Below are positions 1 through 9,262 of a DNA stretch of 64,000 nt, piece by piece. Numbering within the stretch: position 1 is the first letter of the stretch; each line of letters begins with the position of its first letter. Origin of the DNA: Paramacrobiotus metropolitanus (Eukaryota > Tardigrada > Eutardigrada > Parachela > Macrobiotidae); NCBI RefSeq assembly GCF_019649055.1, contig NW_026570255.1, positions 186,001 through 250,000 of the forward strand, read 5' to 3'. Position numbers and translations under genes: made by a program. Under the pieces are notes generated by a model. The model saw nothing but the letters and a program-made list of their open reading frames with translations. It was not told where the DNA came from and did not search any database.

Positions 1-163
1 AATACATACATCATGTATACTAACTACAGTACATACATATTAATAAAACTACCTGGCAACACAAAATACCCTGAGGTCAAGACGGATACACAAAAAATTT
101 AGTTTGCGTTGTACTGGGTTTTTTATTTTTGTATATTTTTATTTTGTACTCTTCCGGCTCGCA

Positions 164-1071
164 ATGGCAGACAACCGAACTATGTTTACGGCCCATATGA
201 GCCACGACGATTTGTGGGATGCTGGCCTACAGAACGCAGGCAACTACACCGCAGTGCACCAACACCTCTTCGCGCTCAATGCAGCTGGACGCCGTTATAT
301 GGTACATAAAAATAAAATAACTTTAATAATTTATTAAATAAATATATTAATTTATAAATCCGATTAAATAATATATATTATTTTAATAGAAATGTCTAAT
401 ATATTTTTAAATACTTATTTGTGCAGCTCCGAGTGTTTCACCAACTCGCTCGTGTGAGTACGGCAGTTCAAAGCTACTTTGAGGCACGCCGCGGGCTGGA
501 GGCAGACATCGTGGAAATCGGAAAGAACATTTCCCTGGAAGCCCGCGGTCGTGAGCGGGAGTGCGCTTTGGCTGCCGAGGAGGCTGGTTTATTAGCCTCA
601 GAAGAACGCCGTCCGTCCAACACCCGCCAGCGCAACTGTCGGACTGATCCGAACGAAGCGTACCGGTGGTGTATGGCCTATTTGGCCGGAAACCGGACCT
701 TCGCTTCGCCGGGGAAAAACGGGCAGTTGATACTGCAACCGTACGCCGGTGCCCAAGTTGACCTTGCGCTGCGGGCGGAAAATTGGACGCGCGTTCTGGC
801 AAGCGCACAGAAGACCGCGCGGAACACGAAGGGGGCCAAAGCGGGAGTCACGCGTTACGCCGAGCTGCACAAACTGCTGGCTCAGCGGATGGAGCAACTG
901 CGGCAGCTGGACGCAGTGATCGACGCCGTGGAGGCCGAACGGCATATCTTTTATAATTTTTTATGCCGTGCCATCGTGGGCATGTCACCGCTGCACCAGG
1001 TTTCTCAGAGTGCAGACGCGTTCATTGCTGCAGTTGGCGTGCACGCGCACATGGATATGGATCTTGATTAA
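164..1071 (+). CDS. Outer arm gene of unknown function (left copy)
   Basis: Two open stretches lie here. The first starts with ATG at 164 (MADNRTMFTAHMSHDD). The second, about 214 codons, ends at 1071 and is rich in charged helical sequence (EAEI, RGRERECALAAEEAG). An AT-rich gap of about 125 bases with GT and AG ends separates them, so splicing is possible but unproven. I recognise no family. The second stretch has coiled-coil-like character (MEQLRQLDAVIDAVEAE). The coding part is GC-rich, in contrast to the AT-rich flanks. The region is duplicated in the right arm, so it belongs to the element and not to the host. Confidence 0.5.
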
Positions 1072-1314
1072 ATAAAAATAAAAAAAAATAAATACAAAAT
1101 AAATAAAAACAAATAGAAAATATTAGAAAAACTTAGAAAACTATAGATAAATATAGAAAAACGTAGAAAACTATAAATATCACAGAACATAGAAATATCA
1201 CAGTAAATACAGAAAATAAAATGAAAAATATGGAAATATCAAAATATTAGTTAATATATACTAATAAAAATCGGGACGTAGTCCGGAAACCTGGAGCGCA
1301 TGGGCACAGCACGT

Positions 1315-2019
1315 AATCATTCATTCATGGCCATGATTTGTGCCACAAACTCATAAATCTTGGTCATGAATGCATGATTACGGCTGAGGGAGATGTCCGT
1401 CTTCGAGGTGGTATCGCGCGGAGGTCGTCGTCAGGCTGGCACATCACGCGATTAAAATTCGCTGTTGACAACCAGAACTTATGACTTCTGGTTATCAACA
1501 GGGAATTTCAATCGCGCGGGCCTAGATGGATTTCGGGGCGAAGTTAGGGAAAAGACACAACGCGCAAGTACAATTCACAATCGGAAATTATGGAAGAACC
1601 AACAGAATTTTCGACTGTGAATTGTACTTGTGTGTTGTTGCCGTGCATCAGGGTTCCCGCGATCTCCTACCTGTTGTAACGTGATTCATATTATGTCTGT
1701 GACTCTTGCCTTTAGCTATTCTGCTGAGCTGATTGTTTAGTTCTTCTACCTACATGTTAGTCTGTTGATATTCTATGTCTAGCTATATAAGTCACAGTAT
1801 GTTACTGTGATAGACAATCATCATACAGTCATCTAACTAGTCGATCGACTATACAGTGTACCAGCACGGTTAGCTCTAGTAAACCCCTTCGTTACACTGT
1901 CCGTCCTCAGCACAGGGCAAATCTCCGCAAACGGGCACACCGATAGAGATTCTAATATCAAACAGAAATATAAATTCGTAGTTTTGCTAGGAATTTATAT
2001 TCCTGTTTGATGTTAGAAT
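1315..2019. repeat. Cluster of four long hairpins in left arm
   Basis: Four imperfect inverted repeats with short loops lie between the outer gene and the 172-residue gene: 1315-1379 (about 25-nt arms around TCATGGCCATGA), 1447-1516 (31-nt arms, CGCGATT...AATCGCG), 1558-1637 (26-nt arms, AAGTACAATTCACA) and 1949-2019 (29-nt arms, ATTCTAATATCAAACA). The solo LTR separates the third from the fourth. All four recur in the right arm. Roles in replication, packaging or transcription termination are all possible; nothing in the sequence decides between them. Confidence 0.75.
1675..1896 (+). mobile_element. Solo LTR inserted in the left arm
   Basis: A 222-bp segment absent from the right arm starts TGTAACG and ends CGTTACA. 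It is flanked by the 4-bp direct repeat CTGT at 1671-1674 and 1897-1900, whereas the right arm has a single uninterrupted copy of this site. TG...CA ends, an internal TATATAAG box and a 4-bp duplication fit a solo LTR of a Ty3/gypsy- or Pao-like retroelement. The strand is tentative, set by the TATA-like box. Confidence 0.75.
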
Positions 2020-2283
2020 TAAAAGAGTAAAACAAAAAAAAATAAAAACAGCACTTCAGCACTCTCCATAGTGTGTAGTAGTAGCGCGTACGCTAAGACA
2101 GTGCATGTTAGAAGAGATGGCTAGTACATAGTCGATATTAGAAGAGATGGCCAGCGCATACGCGTACATGTGTACGACCACACCCATAGTGGATTTCTGA
2201 CCAATAAGAGTCTGTACACTAAAATCATGCGAAAACATCGGAAATGGCTATCTTATTTGTTTCGCTACTTTTAGTTTGCAAAA

Positions 2284-2802
2284 ATGGAGTATCCATACAT
2301 TGAATATGTTAGTACCTTGTCCGAAGGTACTGAATGGTATCGGTTAGGGAAGTCTGTTGCAGCGTTTTTGCAACCACATAAACCCGTAGTCTATTTACAG
2401 CCAATAATTTCACATTCGGATTCCAACCGGCATGTTGCCAAGGAGTGGATCAAGTTAGGACGACTGGAGATAGCGCAGCTAATTCGTTTGGAAGATGATA
2501 GAACAATGCGAAAAAGAGTTGATGCCCGTCTGAAAGGCCCACAGCATATACCATTACTAGGGAAATCGGCAACTGTACTGACAATCTTGCCACCGCATTG
2601 TGACGAAGATCTCCATGACCCTGTCATCGAAATTCGTCAAGGACACAAGAAAGTTAGAATGCGTTTGATTTCTCTTGATCTTTTAATGCGTGAAATTGAA
2701 AAAACGGAATTTGGATGTCAACTACCGTTTGGTACTGACCAGCCCACAGAGGTCTGGGATGCTGTTATTCTTCCTATGTTGTTCTCTGAGTGTTCGATCT
2801 AA
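2284..2802 (+). CDS. Unknown 172-residue arm protein (left copy)
   Basis: An open frame of 172 codons starts at an ATG preceded by AAAA (MEYPYIEYVSTLSEGTEW). No family is recognised. The middle is mixed charged and hydrophobic (RLEIAQLIRLEDDRTMRKRV), with no signal peptide or membrane segment. It faces the convergent glycohydrolase gene, whose end lies about 130 bases downstream. Because it sits in the inverted arm it occurs twice in the element. It may be an early or regulatory gene, but this is only inferred from its position outside the capsid module. Confidence 0.6.
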   Translation: MEYPYIEYVSTLSEGTEWYRLGKSVAAFLQPHKPVVYLQPIISHSDSNRHVAKEWIKLGRLEIAQLIRLEDDRTMRKRVDARLKGPQHIPLLGKSATVLTILPPHCDEDLHDPVIEIRQGHKKVRMRLISLDLLMREIEKTEFGCQLPFGTDQPTEVWDAVILPMLFSECSI

Positions 2803-2936
2803 ATACAAACAACAGTCCGTGTGCATGAATATTTTTATTAAATACCGCGGGCCATGGATTCGTGATTCGTTATTAGAATATTGATCAGACAAACAACAAG
2901 CGTGATATAGAATGAGCAAGAATAAGAATGCATAAT

Positions 2937-4022
2937 TCAAGACAAAGTAGCGCGAACAAGTTTTTCATGAGACCGATACGGACAAGAATTATTGAACGCA
3001 ACAGACTTTTCAATTCTGTCTTGCAACACTTTAGCCAGCTCAGAACCCAAAACCTCAGGTTCCTCAATATCGTAACACGGCATCTTCATGACGACCGGAA
3101 TCCTTTCATTTCCCAGCCCTGCCCCTGTGATGGCTCCGGCCATACTGGCGATAGTGTTCGTGTCTCCGCCCATCGAGATAGCCAAAATAATCGCTCGTTC
3201 GAAAGGATTATCTGTGTGAATCCCGGCAACTGGTGGCATTGCACGCACAGCGCAATAGATCGCCAACGGCACAGTTTCCAACGCTTTAATTCCATTGCCC
3301 AGAGCTTTGACTACATCCTGCGGTTCCGTATAGTCTGCCAAAAACTTCTGCACTTTCTTTAAACGGTTACTGTAAAACTTGAACTGATTATTGACTTCCA
3401 TACTGTCACAGAAACTGATGAGCGCCGTAATAAAGCCAGCAGCGTCTGGATGCTGCAAATGCACAGCTTCAAAAATTGCGCAAGCCTGCAGCTTGGCCCC
3501 GCGAACGGCAAGCAAATTGCCGTGCGTCAAACGAGAACTCTGATCCACGTCTTTCAGAGCAGAATCCAGATCATAATAGTTATGCAGAACCAACGGTGCC
3601 ACTCGAACAGCGGCACCGTTTCCGTACGAGCCAGTTCCACGGAATTGTTGGGCGGCCGGAAAATACACTGTTTTTGGCTGGATTCCGTTGAGTTTCCACG
3701 CGAAGAACACATCTTTAACGGTAGTGAAAAACTTTCGTCTTTCTGGAAATTCGAAATAACAGTCGGCCAGATTCTGAGCAACGTGTGTATCGATAAACTT
3801 TTGACAGTCAATGAGTGAGTGAGCTACCGCCCCACTCAAATACGATACGTCACTTGGCATCCAGCAACTCTTGGAGGACAATGTTTCCACAACGGTCGGA
3901 AAGGCGATTGGCTGGATATCGCGATTTCCTTGCTTGAACAACCCACCGGCACAATCGCCGATGTACGCCCCTATCAGGCAACCTTTGAAACGAGCAGAGT
4001 CATGAATTTTGCTAGGATCCAT
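2937..4022 (-). CDS. ADP-ribosylglycohydrolase (left-arm copy)
   Basis: A 361-residue frame begins MDPSKIHDSARFKGCLIGAY. Two ADP-ribosylglycohydrolase (DraG/ARH3 family) signatures are visible: an N-terminal FKGCLIGAYIGDCAGG at about residues 12-27, and a C-terminal GGDT motif followed by a small-residue helix (IASMAGAITGAGLG) near residues 285-305. Length and motif order fit full-length ARH-type enzymes. Such enzymes remove ADP-ribose from proteins or from its linkage to serine, acting in the cytosol or nucleus. Its ATG lies inside the beginning of the minor capsid gene on the other strand, so the two genes overlap head to head across the arm/core junction. As cargo it could counter host ADP-ribosylation responses; that role is inferred. 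Confidence 0.85.
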   Translation of the reverse strand: MDPSKIHDSARFKGCLIGAYIGDCAGGLFKQGNRDIQPIAFPTVVETLSSKSCWMPSDVSYLSGAVAHSLIDCQKFIDTHVAQNLADCYFEFPERRKFFTTVKDVFFAWKLNGIQPKTVYFPAAQQFRGTGSYGNGAAVRVAPLVLHNYYDLDSALKDVDQSSRLTHGNLLAVRGAKLQACAIFEAVHLQHPDAAGFITALISFCDSMEVNNQFKFYSNRLKKVQKFLADYTEPQDVVKALGNGIKALETVPLAIYCAVRAMPPVAGIHTDNPFERAIILAISMGGDTNTIASMAGAITGAGLGNERIPVVMKMPCYDIEEPEVLGSELAKVLQDRIEKSVAFNNSCPYRSHEKLVRATLS

Positions 4023-4418
4023 TTGGACCCATCGGGATCCGCGTCCGATTTTACAGTCTACTTACCTACATTGTTTCAATTGAACGGAGACGTGGAAGTG
4101 TCCCTTGCATACATTCAATGCCCGAATATCAAATATAAAAAAAGCGTGCCAACCATTTGTGTGTATGCGGATCTAGTACGCTGTCAGTTGCTTAATGATA
4201 AGTATGTACCGCTTCTTGGAATCGCCCCAACACGAGCTCTTACTAATGGAGGCTCATATTCTGCGATGCAAGTTTTTAAGGATGTTGCAAAACGTGATTT
4301 TGACCGATTAGATTTTGTACTGCGAGACCTGAACGGAAATATAATATCATTCGAACTTGGACAAACCATTTTGCAATTAAATTTCCGCGAGAGACCAAAA
4401 ACCTTCCTCCATGGATGA
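4002..4418 (+). CDS. Penton-like minor capsid protein
   Basis: The open frame starts MNFARIHLDPSGSASDFTVY and runs 138 codons. The C-terminal part matches the usual single-jelly-roll minor capsid (penton) protein of Polintons and adintoviruses: a VYADLV strand, then YVPLLGIAP, and a terminal block RLDFVLRDLNGNIISFELGQ followed by a short strand (ILQLNF). The first codons lie in the inverted arm, so a start-only fragment also occurs in the right arm. It heads a rightward run with the basic protein, major capsid protein and protease. The assignment rests on family memory and gene order. Confidence 0.65.
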   Translation: MNFARIHLDPSGSASDFTVYLPTLFQLNGDVEVSLAYIQCPNIKYKKSVPTICVYADLVRCQLLNDKYVPLLGIAPTRALTNGGSYSAMQVFKDVAKRDFDRLDFVLRDLNGNIISFELGQTILQLNFRERPKTFLHG

Positions 4419-4532
4419 CGAAGTTGCACCATCGCATATACCTGCACAGGTATATCTGCAATTATTATCTCCAGAGTATCCAGCGCCATCTACCGGATAC
4501 AATCAACTGCTCAGAACAGAACAGTGGAGGCG

Positions 4533-4730
4533 ATGACCGATATTGCTACAAAAATGCAACGCGGAAGTGGACGCAAGCGCGGCCGAAGGCATAAGCGACG
4601 TACTCGAAAGCTTCAAGTCATTCTGAAACCGAAGATTCGTCGTCGACGTAAGGTAAAGTCTCGTTGTCGAAAAGCCTCACGCAAACGCGGATTCTCTGGC
4701 CTGCCAAAGTTTTTTAGAAGAAAATCCTAA
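4533..4730 (+). CDS. Small Arg/Lys-rich core protein
   Basis: The frame has 65 codons, starting MTDIATKMQRGSGRKRGRRH, and well over a third of the residues are Arg or Lys (RKRGRRHKRRTRK, RRRRKVKSRCRK). Its composition and its position between the minor and major capsid genes resemble the protamine-like DNA-condensing core proteins of adenoviruses (pVII/pX type) and of adintoviruses. It ends 8 bases before the major capsid start. An in-frame GTG 9 bases upstream is an alternative start. Confidence 0.6.
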   Translation: MTDIATKMQRGSGRKRGRRHKRRTRKLQVILKPKIRRRRKVKSRCRKASRKRGFSGLPKFFRRKS

Positions 4731-4738
4731 ACAGCATC

Positions 4739-6079
4739 ATGGAAGGAATTCATCCATTTTCACCCTTGTGCCTGAAGTCGGAGCTAGACCATTGGTCTAT
4801 GCCCCCAACCCAAACAGTAATCCAGTCCGTTCGATACATTTCATACACTCCTGTTGGAAACAACCTTACAAGCGATGCTATAACATGGGAAATCAACAGC
4901 ACGCCCGACGAAGCTGTGGACCTAGCTCACAGCGAACGTTTACTAGATGTCACCGTGAAAAGGGCGGACGGGACAAACCCGCTTGCAGCAACAGCTTTTG
5001 GACCTGTCAACTTATTTTCCAGAAGCCTCTTCTCCGGCCATGAATTACTATTTAATAATGAACCAGTATCTACTATACCTACACTCTCGCACTATGGTGC
5101 GTTTTTTGAGCATTTGTTGAACTATGGAAGCGAAGCGAAAGACCAGATGCGACAATATGGTTTTATTTTCGACACTGCTAGCGCCCATGATACGACACTA
5201 CTTACTCTACCAAATCCGAATCCGAATAATGATATTTTAAATAAGGGATACTAAGCACGAAGAAAGTATGTTCAGGACGGAAGTATATGGCACATGGTTT
5301 GTAAGTTTCCTAGCGACGTTGCCAACCAGCCGCTTCTTATTCCACCTAAAATTGATATTAAACTGTCCCTTACACGATCTCGGGATCATTTTGCTTTAAT
5401 GGCTTCCGACGATGCTGCCGATCTTAAAATTAAAATTGAGAATGCGGTTTTAAAGATAAAGAAAGTGAAATTGGATCCGGAATTTTTACTGGCTCATGAA
5501 ATGCTTTTGCAAAAAAGAAATGCTGTAATACCGTTTGTTGAGTCTGGCCTCTTAGAACTTACAATACCACAAGGAAGTACTCTGTGGTCACGTGACGACC
5601 TTTTTCGTGGTGTTATTCCGAAAAAGATGCTTGTGGCATTTGTTGACTCTAAAGCCATTGCCGGGAATTTTACAAAGAACCCATACAAGTTCCCTCACCT
5701 AACTATAAATCAGATTGTTACGTACGTGAATTCTGAACCTATTCCCAGTAAACCGCTACAACTAACACCAACAGCCGGAAATTACAGAGATGGATACCTC
5801 AGCTTGTTAGAAACTAGCGGAATGTTGTTTGAGAACTCAAGTTTGTTATTTGTTACCGCCGACTGGCCGTTAGGATACGCTGTACTTGGTTTTAATTTGG
5901 AACCAGATGTTGGAGACGGCTCTTGCGTGAACCCAACGAAAAAAGGTGTCCTAGGTCTCTCATGTACGTTTACGACTGCAGCAACCGCCACATATTCGGT
6001 TCTAATATATCACAACCGAAACGGGCTTATTGAAATTGATTCCCGGAGAAACATTTTCTGCCCATACAAACGTCTATAG
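4739..6079 (+). CDS. Major capsid protein (double jelly roll), broken
   Basis: The region from MEGIHPFSPLCLKSELDHW to the stop at 6079 encodes a protein of the Polinton/adintovirus major capsid class. Features are an N-terminal strand region with TPDEAVDLAHSERLLDVTVK, a PVNLFSRSLFSGHELLFN segment near the first jelly roll, a linking helix-rich part (LLAHEMLLQKRNAVIPF) with the strand LELTIPQG, and a C-terminal second jelly roll ending in YSVLIYHNRNGLIEID. Open reading is not continuous, so this copy looks broken. Size and position between the basic protein and the protease are as expected for a virion gene cluster. Confidence 0.75.
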
Positions 6080-6080
6080 A

Positions 6081-6654
6081 ATGGAAGCAATACAGATACT
6101 GGACATTATGAAACACGAGGCGCAGCGAAATCCCATGGTTCGGTTCCTCGGTGTATACCCGAGAGACCGATTGCCGGTCTTAAAGAACCCTAAGCTTCCT
6201 TTGGGACTCATCATCAATACGGACAAACACGACCAACCGGGAAGTCTCTGGTTAGCTGTCTTTGTTAATACCAGGGGCAGAGTTTGCTTTTTCGATTCAT
6301 TTGCAAAATCAGCTCTGTTTTACGGTATTGAAATCGACCGCTTTTCTGTGTGACATGTTCCCTTGGACAATGGGATATCACGAAGAAAATCGAATCCAAG
6401 TGCAAGACTATAACTCTAATATGTGTGGTATGTTCTGTATTTTCTACTTGCACTTTGCTTTCCGTGGTTTGTCACTGAATGCAGTAATTCAAAAATTTCA
6501 TTACCCGAAAAATCTAGGTAAGAATGACAGGCTGTTGCGTGAATTCGCTCGTAAATGTCTACGTGTTTGTTCAAATCCACGTCAGTGTTTGAAATGTTGT
6601 GTGAAATGTAATCAGTGCGCTCAGCCAATGTACAAAGTTCTTCAATTTTATTAA
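6081..6654 (+). CDS. Adenain-like cysteine protease, broken
   Basis: The region starts MEAIQILDIMKHEAQRNPMV, two bases after the capsid gene. It has the hallmarks of adenovirus/Polinton maturation proteases (C5/C48 fold): a strand-rich block ending with GSLWLAVFVN and CFFDSF (the Asp-Ser-Phe strand), then SNMCGMFCIFYLHFAFRG, which contains the nucleophile Cys in the N..CG.FC context. These proteases cleave capsid and core precursors during assembly. The frame does not read through, so the copy looks broken. It is the last gene of the rightward late run; the next gene is convergent and ends 2 bases away. Confidence 0.75.
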
Positions 6655-6656
6655 AT

Positions 6657-7313
6657 TCATGTTGCCCAACTTTTTGTCGGTGTTACAGTAGTAGATGAGC
6701 TAGGTACAATATCTAAAAATACTTCACGACGCTTAGTATTAGGAAACAGGCTTGTAGGGACGTGCACTTTGCGCAGTTCATTTAAAAACATATCTAAGCC
6801 TTGCGATCTTGATCCTTGTCCTGGGTTGTTGGTAGCTGTAGCCCATTTTATAAGGTCCACAATATTAGCATCAGGTATTAAAGTCCCATTGATGACTGGC
6901 TCATGGCGTGCAGATATACCGATTCGAGTGTGATCTGTGAGAAACTTGAGCAGTGCTTCAGCCGCTTTCTTCTGGGTCTTTCGCATATAGTCCGAAATTT
7001 TGGCCGTGGTGGGAGAATCAACTTCATCCATAGGTTTCGGGCTTGGCGTTAGATGTAAAACAGGCCCCTGCGCTTGACTGACTAGTCCTTGATAACGGTC
7101 CATGGCGTTATCGTACGTCACTAACTTTTGTCCAGTGGTAAGTGCTGGATTATGGAGTACGTGATGTAGGTGCGACTCAGCATCATGTAATGGTTGGGCA
7201 TACCTGTCCAAGTGCCTCGAGGTGGACGCAAACGGACGCATGCTAGGCGGAGGGGTCGGCGGCCGTAAAGTCCGCATTTGGTCTTCGTTAATCAAAAACA
7301 TTCGTCGAGCCAT
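6657..7313 (-). CDS. Conserved Polinton-type virion-region protein
   Basis: The frame has about 219 codons, starting MARRMFLINEDQMRTLRPPT, with a proline-rich N-terminus, a central helical part (KISDYMRKTQKKAAEALLKF) and a Ser/Thr-rich tail. The opening (basic residues, MFLI, then an amphipathic region spaced by prolines) resembles a protein recurrent next to the ATPase in adintoviruses, but I cannot name it. It starts 2 bases after the end of the upstream gene at 7315 and is probably co-transcribed leftward with it and with the packaging ATPase. Confidence 0.55.
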   Translation of the reverse strand: MARRMFLINEDQMRTLRPPTPPPSMRPFASTSRHLDRYAQPLHDAESHLHHVLHNPALTTGQKLVTYDNAMDRYQGLVSQAQGPVLHLTPSPKPMDEVDSPTTAKISDYMRKTQKKAAEALLKFLTDHTRIGISARHEPVINGTLIPDANIVDLIKWATATNNPGQGSRSQGLDMFLNELRKVHVPTSLFPNTKRREVFLDIVPSSSTTVTPTKSWAT

Positions 7314-7314
7314 C

Positions 7315-7644
7315 TTAAACACGTCCCAATACGTATGATATTACAGGAGGAACAATGAGGGATAATATAGCAAAGCCTTTTTGAACAAGGAAATTTCGCT
7401 TATGCTTTTTTGAGATGCTTTTCTTTGCTAAAATCTTGATATATGGCATAATCTTTTTAACTCGTCCAGCTTTGCTCGGTTCAGTAACAGGAACAGTTCC
7501 ACTGACAATTTGCAATGCGCACTCAGTGATCGCATCAATCAATGTGTCCTCAGAATTTTTAACAAAAGCTTTAGCCAGCTTGGGCTTGCTGTTCGCAACG
7601 GCTGTCAGCAAGTCCAGATGGGCAACGGTTTTGCTCTTCTCCAT
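7315..7644 (-). CDS. Small basic protein with hydrophobic C-terminus
   Basis: The frame has 109 codons, starting MEKSKTVAHLDLLTAVANSK. The layout matches a small conserved adintovirus/Polinton protein: an N-terminal helix, the block LIDAITECALQIVSG, a lysine-rich stretch (KKSISKKHKRNFLVQKGF) and a hydrophobic end (AILSLIVPPVISYVLG) that could associate with membrane or pack inside the virion. The function is not known to me. It overlaps the end of the ATPase gene by one base, consistent with a compact leftward transcription unit. Confidence 0.55.
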   Translation of the reverse strand: MEKSKTVAHLDLLTAVANSKPKLAKAFVKNSEDTLIDAITECALQIVSGTVPVTEPSKAGRVKKIMPYIKILAKKSISKKHKRNFLVQKGFAILSLIVPPVISYVLGRV

Positions 7645-8303
7645 TACGCTGGTATGAAAATTTCTATTGCTTTCGCTTTGTTCTCTCCAAATATGGCAGT
7701 ACGAAGTCTGTAACGGTCGTCCGTTGATTGCTGAAGGTCAACAACAATATAACCATATGGTCGATCAAAGCATTTATTAACGGCGTCCATAAAGTAGTTC
7801 AAACGGTTGGGAAAAATTTGGCGGCCTAACGTCTGTAACTGCTGTTTGTCTTGTGGATTTTTAAAACTCACAATGACTTTGGCGTTTAGTCGAATATCCC
7901 GTCCAAACGATTGTTTGAAATACAAGTTCTGTGTCAGATAAATTACAGAAGTGTTTGAATGACGGCCCCCATTACAGAACAACGTTGCGACGTGCTTGCT
8001 AGTGTTCTGTTCTAAATGCAAGTCATCAATAACACATAAGTTGTTGTACTGCTTATCAAGAAACTTGGCATTAGAAATTTCCTCCGGTAAACTTTCAATA
8101 AATTCAATGGGATGTTGTTCGTTCAAAAGTTGATCATATAGTGACTGATACTGCTTATAGAACCAGAAAACACGCGCAGGTTTAGGATAGATTTTATTGT
8201 GACGCAGAAGATTAGCTACAAAGGTAGATTTACCAGACCCAGAACTGCCAGATATAAGAAAAGATAAAGCATGATAAAATACATCAGATACATTAGTCTC
8301 CAT
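7644..8303 (-). CDS. FtsK/HerA-type packaging ATPase
   Basis: The ATG at 8303 (METNVSDVFYHALSFLISGS) gives about 219 residues. Walker A is GSSGSGKST near residues 18-26; Walker B is LCVIDDL near residue 95; a downstream sensor strand reads SVIYLTQNLYF. Length and motif spacing are those of the A32/FtsK-HerA genome-packaging ATPases of Polintons, adintoviruses, virophages and NCLDVs, which drive DNA into capsids. A GTG 45 bases upstream would add 15 residues. The frame reads through cleanly and is one of the best-preserved genes of the element. Confidence 0.85.
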   Translation of the reverse strand: METNVSDVFYHALSFLISGSSGSGKSTFVANLLRHNKIYPKPARVFWFYKQYQSLYDQLLNEQHPIEFIESLPEEISNAKFLDKQYNNLCVIDDLHLEQNTSKHVATLFCNGGRHSNTSVIYLTQNLYFKQSFGRDIRLNAKVIVSFKNPQDKQQLQTLGRQIFPNRLNYFMDAVNKCFDRPYGYIVVDLQQSTDDRYRLRTAIFGENKAKAIEIFIPA

Positions 8304-8494
8304 TCTTTTTATCAGGGGGAAACCCCAACAGACGACGACTTTCCACAAACAAGAACTTGATTAATGGAAAAACCACATCTTTCAAAGGTATTTTGTCGTA
8401 CAGCTTAAGTGAAATAACACACACAATGCGAATACACTGCGAGAGCATGAATGGTATGCCATAATAAAATAATCAAAACCAGTTGCTGTTCAAG

Positions 8495-9220
8495 TTAGGG
8501 CTTGGATCCGTTGGGCCCTGTTGCTCCTCCATTTTGTTGATTGCTGGGTCCATCTGCAACAACTTCTCCATCAATCTCGTCTACGTCAAGAAGAAAATCC
8601 GATGATGACGGTGAATCCGGTAAGTAATAATCTGGTCCGTGAAACGTTCCTCGGGTCAGAAGTTCCATAGTCACCCATGGTCTGACCAAGTGAAACTGAA
8701 AATTGAATAACGGTTGCTCCGCCTCCTCGCCGCTGATGCCGTCCAGCCAGATTCTAATTCCTGATCGATCCGGCATTTCCAGAAACAAACAGCCAATCAC
8801 CTTCGTCTTCTTGGGAACGTTGAAATTCCAGCTGCCATGCAATTCTTTGAGCGTTGGCTCTACAACGCCAAAGCATAAGCGGCGGACAATAGGAAGCCAC
8901 TTCCAACGGTTGAACTGTGTGACCTTCGCAGATCGATACTTATCCAACACAATATCTCTCTCAAAATTATTCTTAAAATGACACAAAGAGATCTGAACCG
9001 TTGTTTCAGGCTCATCGGCTATATCGCAAAAGTGCAAGTACATGCCAACGCCCAGATATGGAAAACGATCTAATAGGACTTGAATTTGTCCATCCAAAGC
9101 ATTCATAATCTCACAGAAGCCCTTCCTTCGATACCTATTTATAAGCCCAAGCACTTTCACGTCCTTGGCCTGTGGTGTGCGCAGCATGACCGGCGGAATA
9201 ACAGCACGATAGGACGCCAT
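8495..9220 (-). CDS. Unknown core protein next to right arm
   Basis: The frame has about 241 codons, starting MASYRAVIPPVMLRTPQAKD. It contains a Trp/Arg-rich middle (FNRWKWLPIVRRLCFGVV), a strand-like section (VIGCLFLEMPDRSGIRIWLD) and a low-complexity acidic then Gly/Asn-rich tail (DSPSSSDFLLDVDE; NQQNGGATGPNG). No family is recognised. It is the outermost leftward gene of the core, divergent from the right-arm glycohydrolase, with starts about 43 bases apart and so probably a shared promoter region. It could be an accessory or virion protein. Confidence 0.6.
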   Translation of the reverse strand: MASYRAVIPPVMLRTPQAKDVKVLGLINRYRRKGFCEIMNALDGQIQVLLDRFPYLGVGMYLHFCDIADEPETTVQISLCHFKNNFERDIVLDKYRSAKVTQFNRWKWLPIVRRLCFGVVEPTLKELHGSWNFNVPKKTKVIGCLFLEMPDRSGIRIWLDGISGEEAEQPLFNFQFHLVRPWVTMELLTRGTFHGPDYYLPDSPSSSDFLLDVDEIDGEVVADGPSNQQNGGATGPNGSKP

Positions 9221-9262
9221 TTCCAAATTTTAGAAATCGAGTCAAACTCTCAGATTTTAGAA

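Larger units (their letters stand above)
1..4022 (+). repeat. Left inverted arm of Polinton-like element
   Basis: This arm pairs with about 9262-13045 in reverse orientation. It carries three gene regions plus a hairpin cluster. It is longer than its partner mainly because a 222-bp solo LTR with a 4-bp target duplication lies at 1675-1896. The inner boundary falls right at the shared start region of the glycohydrolase gene and the minor capsid gene. Arms of this length are unusual; Polinton terminal repeats are more commonly several hundred bases to about 1 kb. Confidence 0.9.

Noticed and set aside
407-945. Long minus-strand frames in the arms (mirror copies near 12,101-12,639)
   Set aside because: They are antisense shadows of the GC-rich outer arm gene and show no domain or start context.
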